Positions 19,701 through 28,670 of a stretch of DNA of 53,373 bases are shown here, one piece after another. Position 1 is the first letter of the stretch. The number at the start of each line of letters is the position of its first letter. Position numbers and translations under genes: made by a program. The stretch comes from Caulobacter sp. (GTDB lineage: Bacteria > Pseudomonadota > Alphaproteobacteria > Caulobacterales > Caulobacteraceae). Below the pieces are notes generated by a model. It was not told where the DNA came from. It saw only the letters and a program-made list of their open reading frames with translations, and searched no databases. Location of the stretch: contig JAHBYC010000002.1 in assembly GCA_019636175.1 (NCBI GenBank), positions 126,759 through 180,131 on the forward strand, read 5' to 3'.

Positions 19701-19888
19701 GCTTCCAGCTCCGGCGGCGCGGCGCCCGGCTGGGCGGCGGCGACCACCACCAGCGGAAAGTCGATGTCGGGGAAGTTGTTCACCCGCATCTTCATGAAGC
19801 CCTGGATGCCGGCGACCGTCAGGATGATGAACATCAGGACGACCGGGATCGGGTTCTTGATCGACCAGGCTGAAATGTTGCGGAACAT
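16721..19888 (-). CDS. RND efflux transporter, inner-membrane pump (HAE1/AcrB-type)
   Basis: A 1055-residue RND pump with the usual 12-helix, two-large-loop organisation. The N-terminus MFRNISAWSIKNPIPVVLM, the porter-domain motif QPGAAPPELEAQVTRVIEDAL, the proton-relay helix LTIGILVDDAIVEIENIVRHM with its paired aspartates, and GLLMLMGIAAKNSILLVEY in the second half are diagnostic. It begins 4 bp after the stop of the membrane-fusion protein gene, so the two form one operon. No outer-membrane factor follows; a TolC/NodT-type channel elsewhere is expected. Sequence is closer to the small-molecule/multidrug (HAE) group than to heavy-metal CzcA pumps. Substrates unknown. Confidence 0.94.
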   Translation of the reverse strand: MFRNISAWSIKNPIPVVLMFIILTVAGIQGFMKMRVNNFPDIDFPLVVVAAAQPGAAPPELEAQVTRVIEDALTGLQGVRHVSSTVGDGVSNTSVQFEIGTDLEKATNDVRNAVASIRSDLPQDIPEPIVQRIDISGQPLITYVVRSGSLNPEQLSWFVDNDVSKRLLAIPGVAQVTREGGVTREVRVELDPAKLAAQGVTAAQVSQILKTANADLPGGRATIGGEERAIRTLGGADTVDQLADKRIPLGGGRSVRLGDLGNVVDSWTEPRIRARFNGEEVVSFSMLRTRDGSEVKAGKAVRKAIAKLDEERKDLKIEEVTSTVQYVEASYNASVEALLLGAVLAVAVVFLFLRDWRATMITAVAMPLSLIPTFAVLAPLDQSFNVVTLLALSLTIGILVDDAIVEIENIVRHMQQYGLKPYQASMEAADEIGLAVVATTATIVAVFAPVGFMPGVVGQFFKSFALAACVSVLFSLVVARMLTPLMSAYLLKSNTKLSEHKDPFWMGPYLTSLAWGMRHRRLSFAMGTLFLVLSVFVASRVPAEFIPAGDQGYSAMSVELPPGATLEDTDAVVQQMTQVLLKRPEVKSVYGGVGAGLAATGPGGSGSALSDVRRAAITANLVDKKDRKLSQQEFEKDIAKDFADIPGARIRFGVDGSAPLYNVTLTSDDGPALTRAAREVETQMRGLQGLSNVVNTADIARPEILVTPKPDVAARMGVSANDISQTVRVATLGDIDQLLPKFNVGDRQIPIRIRLTEDAREHMAVLENLRVPTASGEAVPLSAVADLTFGAGPSQINRLDRSRNATINAELDGIALGEADKAVKNLPALKNLPAGVSIQPSGDVEAFAELGVGFLTAFVTGVLLMYAVLVLLFKSFTHPITIQMALPLAMGGAFFALLVSSTNLSMPALIGLLMLMGIAAKNSILLVEYGIEARNGGMTRYDAMMDAAHKRARPIIMTTVAMGAGMLPVAMGWGEDVEFRQPMAIAVIGGLITSTLLSLLFVPVMFTIVEDIFGFIGWLMRRRGKTWKQRKAELRAATGTAGEAPDREPPPALVT

Positions 19889-19892
19889 CGGA

Positions 19893-21005
19893 TCAGCCCT
19901 TCGGCCGGGCCGGAACCACCCGCACGACGTCGCCGTCTGACAGGAAGCCGGCGCCGTTGATCACCACCCGCTCGCCCGGGTTCAGGCCGGAGGCGATCTC
20001 CACCGACTCCCCGACCCGCGCTCCGGTCTTCACCTCGCGGAAGTGGGCGACGTTCTTGCCGTCGATGACATAGACCCCCGCCTTGCTGTTGCGGAACACC
20101 ACGGCGATCTGCGGCGTCACCAGCGCCGGCTGGTCGCCGACATCGATGCTGGCCCGGGCGAACATCCCCGGCTTGAAGCCGGCCGGCGCCAGCAGGGTGA
20201 CCCGCGCCAGCCCGACCCGCGTCTTGGCGTCGACCTGCGGCGTCACCAGGCGGACGACACCGGGGCTCTGGCCGCCCTCGTCGCCCTTGATTTCGGCCGG
20301 CATGCCGGGCCGGATCATCCTCAGCTGGGCTTCCGGAACCTCGCCCGCCAGTTCCAGCCGTCCATCGCGGACCAGGCGGAACAGCTCAACGCCCGGGGCG
20401 ACGATCTGACCCTTGACCACGCTGCGGCTGATGATGCGGCCCGAGACCGGGGCGCGAATGTTGGTCTGGTCCAGCTGGGCGGCCACCTGGGCGCGGGAAG
20501 CCTGGGCGGCGGCCAGGCCGGCGGCGGCGGTGCGCTGGTTGGCCAGGGCCTGGTCCAGCGCCGCCTGCGAGAGATAGCCCTTGGCCTTCAGTTCCTGGGC
20601 GCGGTCCAGGGCCGCGTCGGCCTGGGCCAGGGTGGCGCGGGCGCTGACCACCTGGGCCTCGGCCTGGCCCAACGCCGCCTTCAGAACCGTGTCGTTGAGT
20701 TTGACCAGCAGCTGGCCCTGACGCACCACCGCGCCCTCGTCGACCAGCACCTGGGCGGCGTTCAGGCCGCCGGTCTCGGCGCCGATGACCACTTCCTGCC
20801 AGGCGGTGACGCTGCCCGAGACCTCGACGATCCGCGGCAGGGACTGCGGCGTTGCGGTGGCCACGGTCACGGTCAGGGCCGACTTGGTCTTGGGGGCCTC
20901 ATCGCCCTTGCCGCCGCACGCGGCCAGCGGCCCGGCGACGGCGGCCAGCAGAACAGTCAGAAGCAGGCTCCGGAGCCGCGAGGGCCGGGCGGTAATTGCG
21001 GGCAC
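19893..21005 (-). CDS. RND efflux membrane-fusion lipoprotein (HlyD/AcrA-type)
   Basis: A 370-residue periplasmic adaptor. With the GTG at 21005 as start (GGGGAG about 8 bp upstream), the protein begins with a lipoprotein signal ending in LAAC (Cys30). Then come the biotinyl-lipoyl half motifs (SGSVTAWQEVVIGAETGG and IRAPVSGRIISRSVVKGQIV), a helical hairpin (about 110-170) and beta-barrel segments. It bridges the inner-membrane pump to an outer-membrane channel. A frame continuing to 21146 exists but would bury the lipobox inside the protein. The 18-bp operator-like site lies 56-73 bp upstream. First gene of the two-gene efflux operon, divergent from lepA. Confidence 0.92.
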   Translation of the reverse strand: MPAITARPSRLRSLLLTVLLAAVAGPLAACGGKGDEAPKTKSALTVTVATATPQSLPRIVEVSGSVTAWQEVVIGAETGGLNAAQVLVDEGAVVRQGQLLVKLNDTVLKAALGQAEAQVVSARATLAQADAALDRAQELKAKGYLSQAALDQALANQRTAAAGLAAAQASRAQVAAQLDQTNIRAPVSGRIISRSVVKGQIVAPGVELFRLVRDGRLELAGEVPEAQLRMIRPGMPAEIKGDEGGQSPGVVRLVTPQVDAKTRVGLARVTLLAPAGFKPGMFARASIDVGDQPALVTPQIAVVFRNSKAGVYVIDGKNVAHFREVKTGARVGESVEIASGLNPGERVVINGAGFLSDGDVVRVVPARPKG

Positions 21006-21060
21006 GTCGAGCTCCCCGGTCAGTGTGCAGCTGTAGCGTGGGTATCTAGGTATTTGCGGT

Positions 21061-21078
21061 CGTTTCGCAACTGCGAAG
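21061..21078 (-). promoter_or_regulatory. Operator-like near-palindrome upstream of the RND operon
   Basis: The same 18-mer as at 4350-4367, CGTTTCGCAACTGCGAAG, lies in the lepA/efflux divergent region, 56 bp upstream of the GTG of the adaptor gene. Its position is suitable for repression of the efflux promoter by a TetR- or MarR-type protein. It could also affect lepA. Confidence 0.6.
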
Positions 21079-21223
21079 AGCCGCGCGGACGCCAAAGGAC
21101 GTTCGCTGTTGCCATCTTCCGACAGCAGCGGCGCGGAATTGTTCACCGGCTGCTTCCATCGGTCCGCCCATGCCCCGCGCCCTGACTCTGGCGGAGGCGC
21201 GTGAATGTGCTAGACGCGCCCTC

Positions 21224-23032
<1,809 letters not shown>

Positions 23033-23070
23033 TCGAGGCCTCCGATCCCGCTCCCTCCGGGAGAGGTGAT

Positions 23071-24627
23071 CTACCCCTCGACCAGCTTCCTCAGTTCCGC
23101 CTTCGCCACCTTCTCGAGCGTGGCGCGGGGGAAGCTGTCGACGAACCGCACCTCGTGCGGCTGCTTGAAGCTGGCCAGCTGGTCCTGGCAGGCCGCCAGG
23201 ATGGCCGCCTCAAGGCCCTCGGTCCCGCCCTGCGCGATGACGAAGGCCACGGGGACCTCGTCCAGCATGGGGTGACGCTTGGCGACCACCGCCACCTCGC
23301 CGACGCCGGGGACCGACGCGATCACCCGCTCGATCTCGCTGGCCGCGACATTCTCGCCGCCGACCTTCAGCATGTCCTTGGAGCGGTCGGCGAAATAGAG
23401 ATAGCCGTCCTCCCCGCGCCGCACGCGGTCGCCGGTGATGAACAGGCCGTCGGCGTTGAAGGCCCGCGCCGTCGCATCCGGATCGCCGGCGTATTCGAGG
23501 AACAGCGACAGCCCCCGCACCCCGCCGACCAGCAGCTCGCCGGTCTCCCCGACCGCGACCGGCTGTCCCGCCTCGTCCAGCACATGGATGTCATAGACCG
23601 GCGAGGGACGCCCCATCGACATCGGCGCGTCCGGCGCAGTGGGCGAGCCGACCGTGCCGTGGGTCATGGTCTCGGTCATGCCCCACCAGCCGACAGTCTT
23701 GACCCCGAACAGCCGGTCGGTGGCCGGGTCGCAGATGCCGTTTCCGAAGTTGCGGTAGCTGTGCCGGGGCACGGGCTGGCCGGCGATGGCCTTGAGGCAG
23801 AAGGGCACCATCGAGGTCCAGGTACAGCCGTGCTTCAGCGACACCGGCCAGAAGCGGCTGGCCGAGAACTTCGGCATCAACACCGCCGTGGCCCCGGCCC
23901 AGAAGGCGGCCAGGACGCTGTAGACCTGGGCGTTGGTGTGGAACAGCGGCAGGTAGACCAGGTGCACGTCCTGCGGGACCAGACCCTCGTTCTGGGCGCA
24001 CATCCGCCCGCCCCAAAGGGCGTTGGCGTGGGTCCACAGCACCGCCTTGGGCCGCGCCGTGGTGCCGCTGGTGTACTGGATGCCGAAATGGGCCCAGGGA
24101 TCGTGCGGCCGCGCGGCGAGGCCGGCCGGATCGCCGTCCAGGGCCGAGAAGGGCTCGAAGCCCTCGGCCCTCGCCGGCGCGCCGCTGTCGTTATCGGTCA
24201 CCGCGATCCACGGCAGCCGGGGGGCCGCCTCGTGCACCAGACCGGCGAACATCGGCTGGGTGATGGCCCCGACCGCGCCGCTGTGGGCCGCGAAGTAGCG
24301 CACCTCGTCGAGACTGGACTTCGTATTGGTCGTCACCGGCACGGCCCCGGCGTAGGCGCAGCCCAGCCAGGCGATCACCGATTCCGGGCAGTTCTCCAGA
24401 TGCACCAGGACCCGCTCGCCGACCTTCACCCCCCGGCCCTGCAGCCCCGCCGCCAGCCGCCGCACGGCCTGTGCGAACCGGCGATAGGACCAGGTCCCGC
24501 CCTCCCCCTCGAAGGGCTCCCAGATCAGGAACGGATGGTCGCCGCGCCAGTCGGCCCGGGCGTCGATCAGGCTGCGGATATCCATGCCCTCGAAGGGGGT
24601 CAGGGCGCGGGGCGTCGAAGAGTTCAT
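23071..24627 (-). CDS. AMP-dependent acyl-CoA synthetase/ligase
   Basis: A 518-residue ANL-superfamily ligase that activates a carboxylate as acyl-AMP and transfers it to CoA. Core motifs are the P-loop YTSGTTARPKAVLWTH, A5 WWGMTETMTHG, A7/A8 TGDRVRRGEDGYLYFADRSK followed by KVGGENVAASEIE, and the catalytic lysine near the C-terminus in RATLEKVAKAEL. Overall it resembles crotonobetaine/carnitine-CoA ligase (CaiC) and medium-chain fatty acyl-CoA ligases. Single gene, convergent with lepA, divergent from the small 24781 gene. The acid substrate cannot be told. Confidence 0.9.
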   Translation of the reverse strand: MNSSTPRALTPFEGMDIRSLIDARADWRGDHPFLIWEPFEGEGGTWSYRRFAQAVRRLAAGLQGRGVKVGERVLVHLENCPESVIAWLGCAYAGAVPVTTNTKSSLDEVRYFAAHSGAVGAITQPMFAGLVHEAAPRLPWIAVTDNDSGAPARAEGFEPFSALDGDPAGLAARPHDPWAHFGIQYTSGTTARPKAVLWTHANALWGGRMCAQNEGLVPQDVHLVYLPLFHTNAQVYSVLAAFWAGATAVLMPKFSASRFWPVSLKHGCTWTSMVPFCLKAIAGQPVPRHSYRNFGNGICDPATDRLFGVKTVGWWGMTETMTHGTVGSPTAPDAPMSMGRPSPVYDIHVLDEAGQPVAVGETGELLVGGVRGLSLFLEYAGDPDATARAFNADGLFITGDRVRRGEDGYLYFADRSKDMLKVGGENVAASEIERVIASVPGVGEVAVVAKRHPMLDEVPVAFVIAQGGTEGLEAAILAACQDQLASFKQPHEVRFVDSFPRATLEKVAKAELRKLVEG

Positions 24628-24780
24628 GGCGCGAGGATGAACGCCGCCGGGGCCGGAGAAAAGGGCGCCGTGGCGTCACGCCAGGTCGCGCCGACCTCCA
24701 ACATAGCCCCCGACACAGCCCTCGACACAGCCGGGCAAACGGCGCCATCACACGCCCGCACTCGCACCGGGACTCCGCCG

Positions 24781-25185
24781 ATGACCACCGATCTCGACCC
24801 CTATCTGCAGGAAATGGGACGCCTGGCCCTGGAAGTGGCCGCCGACGCGGCGACCAAGGTGATGATCTACGCCGAGGCCGACCCCGAGGAGGGACTGAGC
24901 GCCGACATCTATTTCGCCGACGACGAGCCCGACGTCATCCATTACCGACTCTGCCCGCCGATGCTGGAGGCGGTGATCGACGCCTTCCGCGATGTCGCCC
25001 GCCTCAGCGACCCGCGCGGCGCCTGGCAGGTGATGCGCTATGTCGTCGACGACGGCGCCTTCCAGGTCACCTTCCGCTACGAGGACGACCTCGAGGAACA
25101 TGAGGACATCAGCGAGCGCCGCCCTCTGGCCATCGCCGAGGTGTTCGGCCCGGGGCTGGTCGACTACTCCCGGCCGGGTCTGTAA
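24781..25185 (+). CDS. Small acidic protein, possibly YezG/DUF600 immunity-like
   Basis: A 134-residue acidic protein without signal peptide or membrane segment: an N-terminal helix (DPYLQEMGRLALEVAADAA), beta strands (TKVMIYAEADPEEGLSADIYF), a middle helix (PMLEAVIDAFRDVARL), then FQVTFRYEDDLEEHED and RRPLAIAEVFG. Strand/helix order and the YEDDLEE segment recall YezG/DUF600-type antitoxins and immunity proteins, but this is a weak resemblance and no toxin gene is adjacent. The ATG at 24781 is the only reasonable start. It sits at the edge of the accessory-looking 24.8-28.9 kb stretch. Confidence 0.7.
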   Translation: MTTDLDPYLQEMGRLALEVAADAATKVMIYAEADPEEGLSADIYFADDEPDVIHYRLCPPMLEAVIDAFRDVARLSDPRGAWQVMRYVVDDGAFQVTFRYEDDLEEHEDISERRPLAIAEVFGPGLVDYSRPGL

Positions 25186-25247
25186 TTCCCGCGCGCGCCG
25201 CGCCGGGGAGCCGTAGAACCACGGCCGTTCGACCTGGCTATTGAATT

Positions 25248-25358
25248 CCGCTCCTCCCGGCGGAGGCCGGGACCCAGATTCAGCCGCTCCGCCAACTGAA
25301 TCATCCTGAGAGACTGGCGCTCAGGCGGCTGGACCCCGGCCGTCGCCGGGGAGAGCGG
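25248..25358. repeat. Diverged copy of the palindromic intergenic element (copy C)
   Basis: Left end CCGCTCCTCCCGGCGGAGGC and right end GCCGGGGAGAGCGG are imperfect inverted copies of each other and resemble the ends of the elements at 28050-28214 and 28671-28811. Each arm contains its own small hairpin (CCCGGC-GGAG-GCCGGG type). It occupies the gap between the 24781 and 25395 genes, and may act as a bidirectional terminator. Confidence 0.65.
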
Positions 25359-25394
25359 CGGAAGGCGGGTTCGTTCGCCTGATATCGCTTCGCC

Positions 25395-25736
25395 CTAGCC
25401 GCGAACCGCCATGCTGGCGCGCCCGGCGCCGCCCGGGGTCTTCATCAGCCGGTCGGCCACGTCCAGCAGGAACTCGCGCCGACGCTTGAGGGCGGCCTTG
25501 ATGTCGTCGCCGGGGCGGAAGGTGCGGATATCGTCGCGCTTGGACTCATGACGCAGCCGGTCGGCGACGGCGGGCAGGTGGTCGCCGCCCTTGCGGGCGT
25601 CCATCAACTGGGCGTGGCTGCGGGCTTCACCGATGCGCTTTTCCACCTGCGGCTCGACCTCGACCCCGCTCTCGGCGCGGGCGGCCAGGGTCACGAAGTC
25701 GCGGGCATACATGGAAACGAAGCCTTCTTCGGCCAT
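25395..25736 (-). CDS. Small charged hypothetical protein
   Basis: A 113-residue highly charged protein with no signal peptide or membrane helix. Predicted to be mostly helical: YARDFVTLAARAESGVEVEP, EKRIGEARSHAQLMDARKG, and IKAALKRRREFLLDVADRL. AAGGAG about 10 bp upstream supports the ATG at 25736. I do not recognise the family. It is preceded on the same strand by the Tat-exported protein gene, 160 bp away, so it probably has its own promoter. Confidence 0.75.
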   Translation of the reverse strand: MAEEGFVSMYARDFVTLAARAESGVEVEPQVEKRIGEARSHAQLMDARKGGDHLPAVADRLRHESKRDDIRTFRPGDDIKAALKRRREFLLDVADRLMKTPGGAGRASMAVRG

Positions 25737-25896
25737 CGGGGAGCTCCTTCTGGATGGAACCATCGCGCGCGGCGCGGCCGGAATCGACGCGGGGCGTAAG
25801 AGGGCGATGGCGCGCTTGCGAGCGCTCTGAGTCTTGATCTTAACACAGATTACCGCCAGCGGGGCGGAAACCGCCCCCGGCCCGGCCGCGCCCTGC

Positions 25897-26772
25897 CTAG
25901 TTCCCCCAGAACAGGTCTTGGCCGGCGTTCTGGGCCCGCTGCCACACCGCCGAGATCTGGGGCTTGCCGCCGTCGCTGAACCGGATGCACTGCAGCAGCA
26001 CATAGCCCTTCGCGGACAGCCCGGCGTGGCGGGTTTCGAAGTCGGCCTCGCTGTCGAGCCAGGCCTCCCAGCCATGGGCGCCGGCCGGGCGAAACAGGTT
26101 GCAGAACCGCACCTCGCCGCCCAGCGAATAGGGAACGCTCCGGGCGATGCGCAGCCCCTTGGCCTTCATCGCCGTGGCCAGGGGGCCAAGCTCGCTGCGC
26201 TTGAGATTGTGCCGCGCCTCCCAGGCTGCGGAGGTGCGGCGGGTGATGACGGTGAACCGCGGGGGCCCGCTCTGGTTGTCGACGCTGACATAGACCGGCT
26301 CGCGGCCGTTCCTGGACGCCTGGGTGACGATGGCCTGATACTCCTCCGGCGTCTTGCGCAGGTACCAGGCGTCGGGCGCCGCCACGCCGCCATACTGCAT
26401 CAGCATGATCACCGACTGGCCGGCCCGCTGGGAACAGAGGCTGCGCAGGCGATAGCCCTCGTCCGCGCCGGCCGACAGTGTCTCCTCGATCTCGCCGACG
26501 GGCACATCCAGGCCGACCGCCGAGTCAATTTCGTCGCCCAGACTCATCAGGAAATTGGCGTTGGGCTTGTCTCCGGCCAGGTCGACGGCGGTGACGCAAT
26601 AGCCGTCGTCGTCCGCGCCGAGGGCGCCGCTGAGCCCGCTCAGCGGATCCTCGAAGAACAGCTGCTCTATCGCCGGGGCCGCCGCCGCCGGCGAGGCCAG
26701 GCCAAGCCCGCCCCAGCCCAACGCCCCCAGAGCGGCCGATCCGGTGATCAGGCGACGACGCGAAATCGGCAT
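25897..26772 (-). CDS. Tat-exported protein with repeats resembling bacterial tandem repeat domain 1
   Basis: A 291-residue protein. The N-terminus SRRRLITGSAAL followed by a hydrophobic stretch and SPAAAA is a twin-arginine signal. The mature part contains several roughly 50-residue repeats with the pattern F/Y...L...GY.....V...G..P.F..V: clear ones at about 144-180, 195-230 and 243-280 (GYVLLQCIRFSDGGKPQISA). This pattern is like the structural repeat of polyglycine hydrolases (bacterial tandem repeat domain 1), which forms beta-propeller-like or helical assemblies. No catalytic domain such as a beta-lactamase-like serine hydrolase is attached. The ATG at 26772 is favoured because it places the Arg-Arg pair at residues 5-6. 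Function unknown. Confidence 0.8.
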   Translation of the reverse strand: MPISRRRLITGSAALGALGWGGLGLASPAAAAPAIEQLFFEDPLSGLSGALGADDDGYCVTAVDLAGDKPNANFLMSLGDEIDSAVGLDVPVGEIEETLSAGADEGYRLRSLCSQRAGQSVIMLMQYGGVAAPDAWYLRKTPEEYQAIVTQASRNGREPVYVSVDNQSGPPRFTVITRRTSAAWEARHNLKRSELGPLATAMKAKGLRIARSVPYSLGGEVRFCNLFRPAGAHGWEAWLDSEADFETRHAGLSAKGYVLLQCIRFSDGGKPQISAVWQRAQNAGQDLFWGN

Positions 26773-27104
26773 GGCAATCCCCCTCAACCACGCCAGTGTT
26801 GGCCTGCCCCGCGCCGTCGGCAATCCCCGTTTGCAGTGTCCCCTGCCGGGCGCCGCGGCCGCCGCCTATCGAAGCGCCCCACCATTCTAACCCGGCGCCA
26901 GACGGCGGCCCAGGCGATCGGCGCCGGAAAGGCCGGTGGCGCAAGGGTTTGTCGTGGCCTGGACGGTGGCCGAGGCGCTGTGGGCGTGGGCTTTGGCGTA
27001 GGCGCGGCGTGGGTCGGGCGGCGGGGAATGTGGGCCGAATGAGGGGGTGACGGCCTACAGCGGCGGGACAGGCGCCTCAACCATCGACCATCGTTCTCTC
27101 GAAA
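26773..27104. other. Intergenic region between the Tat-exported protein and M15 peptidase genes
   Basis: About 330 bp with no supportable gene. Open frames in it are low-complexity Arg/Pro or Gly-rich artefacts of GC-rich DNA. It must carry the promoter of the minus-strand Tat protein gene; no repeat element is recognised here. Confidence 0.5.
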
Positions 27105-27133
27105 TTGACTCCGGCACATCTTGGCGTTGTGAT
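27105..27133 (+). promoter_or_regulatory. Sigma-70-type promoter of the M15 peptidase gene
   Basis: TTGACT at 27105-27110 and TGTGAT at 27128-27133 are separated by 17 bp, a good match to TTGACA/TATAAT, with the gene starting 30 bp after the -10 hexamer. Confidence 0.45.
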
Positions 27134-27162
27134 GCGGGATCAACCGGGGGGCGCCGCTCACG

Positions 27163-27864
27163 ATGGCTGGCCAGATCGAAATCATCAAACTGATCATCGC
27201 CTATACGCTGGTCGGCGCGTTCGTCTTCACGGTCGTCGCGACCTGCGGCTCACTGGTCGGGCTGATCAAGTTCGCCGACAACGGCCAGCAGAAGAAGCTG
27301 TTCGCCGTGCTGGTCGTCGAGCTGGTCGTGATCTGTGTCGGGGCTTTCGCGAACCTCTTGAACCTGAACCCCATCGCCACCGCCAACGACATTCAAAAGC
27401 CCCTGGTGACCGAGATCCGGGGCCTTGAGGTCGCGGCCGTTCAGCAAAGCGAAGCGACGTCCACGGTGGCGAACCAGCTCAACACCGTAGCCCTCAAGGG
27501 CCTCCGGCCGGAAGCGGAAACAGCGGCGGCGGCCCTGATCGCGGCCGCCCGGCGGGAGGGCGTCGATCTGCGTCTCTGGTCCGGCTACCGGTCGCCCGAA
27601 CAGCAGGCGGCCCTTTACGCCCGCGGCCGCACCGCACCCGGCGCGAGGGTCACCAGTGCAAAGCGGTCGGTGCACACCACCGGCCTGGCGTTCGACGTGG
27701 TGATCTACACCAACGGCAAGCCGGACTTTGACTCGCCGAACTACCAGCGCGTCGGCGCGATCGGAAAATCACAGGGTCTGGTCTGGGGCGGCGACTGGCG
27801 CACGCCCGACTATCCGCATTTTGAACTGCCCAATGCGCAACGGGTTCTGGCGGCGATGAAGTGA
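27163..27864 (+). CDS. Membrane-anchored M15-family peptidoglycan peptidase
   Basis: A 233-residue protein with two N-terminal membrane helices (about 8-30 and 45-66) and a linker, then a periplasmic M15-type peptidase domain (about 115-233). Zinc ligands fit His171 and Asp178 in SVHTTGLAFDV and His219 in PHFEL, with Glu221 or a nearby acid as base; SGYRSPEQQAALYA is the family's substrate-binding start. VanY/CwlK/endolysin-type M15 enzymes cut D-Ala-D-Ala or L-Ala-D-Glu bonds in cell wall peptides. The double membrane anchor is unusual for a phage endolysin, so a cell-wall remodelling role or a domesticated lysin are both possible. No phage genes are nearby. Confidence 0.87.
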   Translation: MAGQIEIIKLIIAYTLVGAFVFTVVATCGSLVGLIKFADNGQQKKLFAVLVVELVVICVGAFANLLNLNPIATANDIQKPLVTEIRGLEVAAVQQSEATSTVANQLNTVALKGLRPEAETAAAALIAAARREGVDLRLWSGYRSPEQQAALYARGRTAPGARVTSAKRSVHTTGLAFDVVIYTNGKPDFDSPNYQRVGAIGKSQGLVWGGDWRTPDYPHFELPNAQRVLAAMK

Positions 27865-27935
27865 CGGGGCTGCGGGGGGCTCCGCCGGCCGGAGGTTGGG
27901 CTTGCGGCCCGTGGGCGACCTGCAACCACCGTAAG

Positions 27936-27978
27936 CCCTCATCCGGCGCTTCGCGCCACCTTCTCCCTCAGGGAGAAG
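27936..27978. repeat. Short palindromic repeat, family 2
   Basis: CCCTCATCCGGCGCTTCGCG followed by CCACCTTCTCCCTCAGGGAG. Contains two nested hairpins (GGCGC-TTC-GCGCC type and CTTCTCCC-...-GGGAGAAG). Related copies are at 33377-33424 and 33484-33544. Probably a REP-like element or transcription terminator. Confidence 0.65.
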
Positions 27979-28049
27979 CATTTTGATGGCGCGTCACCTG
28001 CGTCAGCGGCCGCGCGCGGTAGACCGATCAGCCCCACCAGCCACACAAT

Positions 28050-28214
28050 CCGCTCATCCCGGCAACCCGAAGGACGGCGCGAAGCGTCAATGCCGGGCCC
28101 CAACCGCGTGATCTCGATGTTTGAATTTCAGGGCGCTCCATCCGCCAGCTTTAGCGCCAATCCCAAAGGTCAGCGCTCTGGCGGATGGGTCCCGGCCTTC
28201 GCCGGGATGAGCGG
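28050..28214. repeat. Palindromic intergenic element, copy A
   Basis: 165 bp beginning CCGCTCATCCCGGC and ending GCCGGGATGAGCGG. The right 34 bp (28181-28214) are identical to the right end of copy B, and the shared stretch extends to about 44 bp. Both copies share an interior GCGTGATCTCGATGT. The left arm is enlarged by an insertion between CCCGGC and GCCGGG. It lies 49 bp from the stop of the GIY-YIG gene. Confidence 0.85.
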
Positions 28215-28263
28215 ATTTGTGGAGTGAGCGGAAGTGGGGTGACAGGTTTTTGGGAGGTGGGGA

Positions 28264-28608
28264 TCAGGGCGCGGGGTTGGGGAGGGTGGCGAGGAAGGCT
28301 TCGACGTGGCCGGGCGGGCCGATGCCGCAGGCATCCCAATAGAGGTCGCGCCAATTGGGGTTGGCGTCTTCGATGAGGCGGACCTTCCAGGACCGGCGCC
28401 ATTCCTTCATGCGGCGCTCGCACTGGAAGGCCTCTTCGCGGGTGTCGAAGGTCTGGAACCAGACGAGGCGGTCGCAGCCGTACCTGGCGGTGAAGCCTGG
28501 GATGGCCTTGCTCTTGTGCTGGGCGATGCGCGTGGTCAGGCAATCGGTGCTGCCGAGGTAGAGCGTTCCGTTCTGCTTGTTGGTGACGATGTAGCAGTAG
28601 AAGGCCAT
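28264..28608 (-). CDS. GIY-YIG single-domain nuclease (UPF0213/URI-like)
   Basis: A 114-residue protein made almost only of a GIY-YIG domain: AFYCYIVTNKQNGTLYLGS (the GIY and YIG motifs as CYI at 5-7 and YLG at 17-19), TTRIAQHK with catalytic Arg27, FQCERRMKEW with catalytic Glu64 and the Asn of ANPNW. All catalytic positions are present, so it should be an active endonuclease domain. The ATG at 28608 starts it as most relatives do; a longer start at 28659 is less likely. The gene is bracketed by palindromic elements A and B in direct orientation, with nothing else between them. Such short GIY-YIG genes occur in many copies in related genomes; the cellular role is undefined. Confidence 0.9.
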   Translation of the reverse strand: MAFYCYIVTNKQNGTLYLGSTDCLTTRIAQHKSKAIPGFTARYGCDRLVWFQTFDTREEAFQCERRMKEWRRSWKVRLIEDANPNWRDLYWDACGIGPPGHVEAFLATLPNPAP

Positions 28609-28670
28609 GGAGGGACCATGGGCTTTTGCGAACAAAATGGCAACATTTATCGCGGTCACAGACCCCTACT

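Noticed and set aside
17042-19873. 943-codon + strand open frame
   Set aside because: Opposite-strand shadow of the RND pump; His/Gln/Gly/Asp-rich with no fold-like pattern, while the minus strand has a perfect pump sequence.
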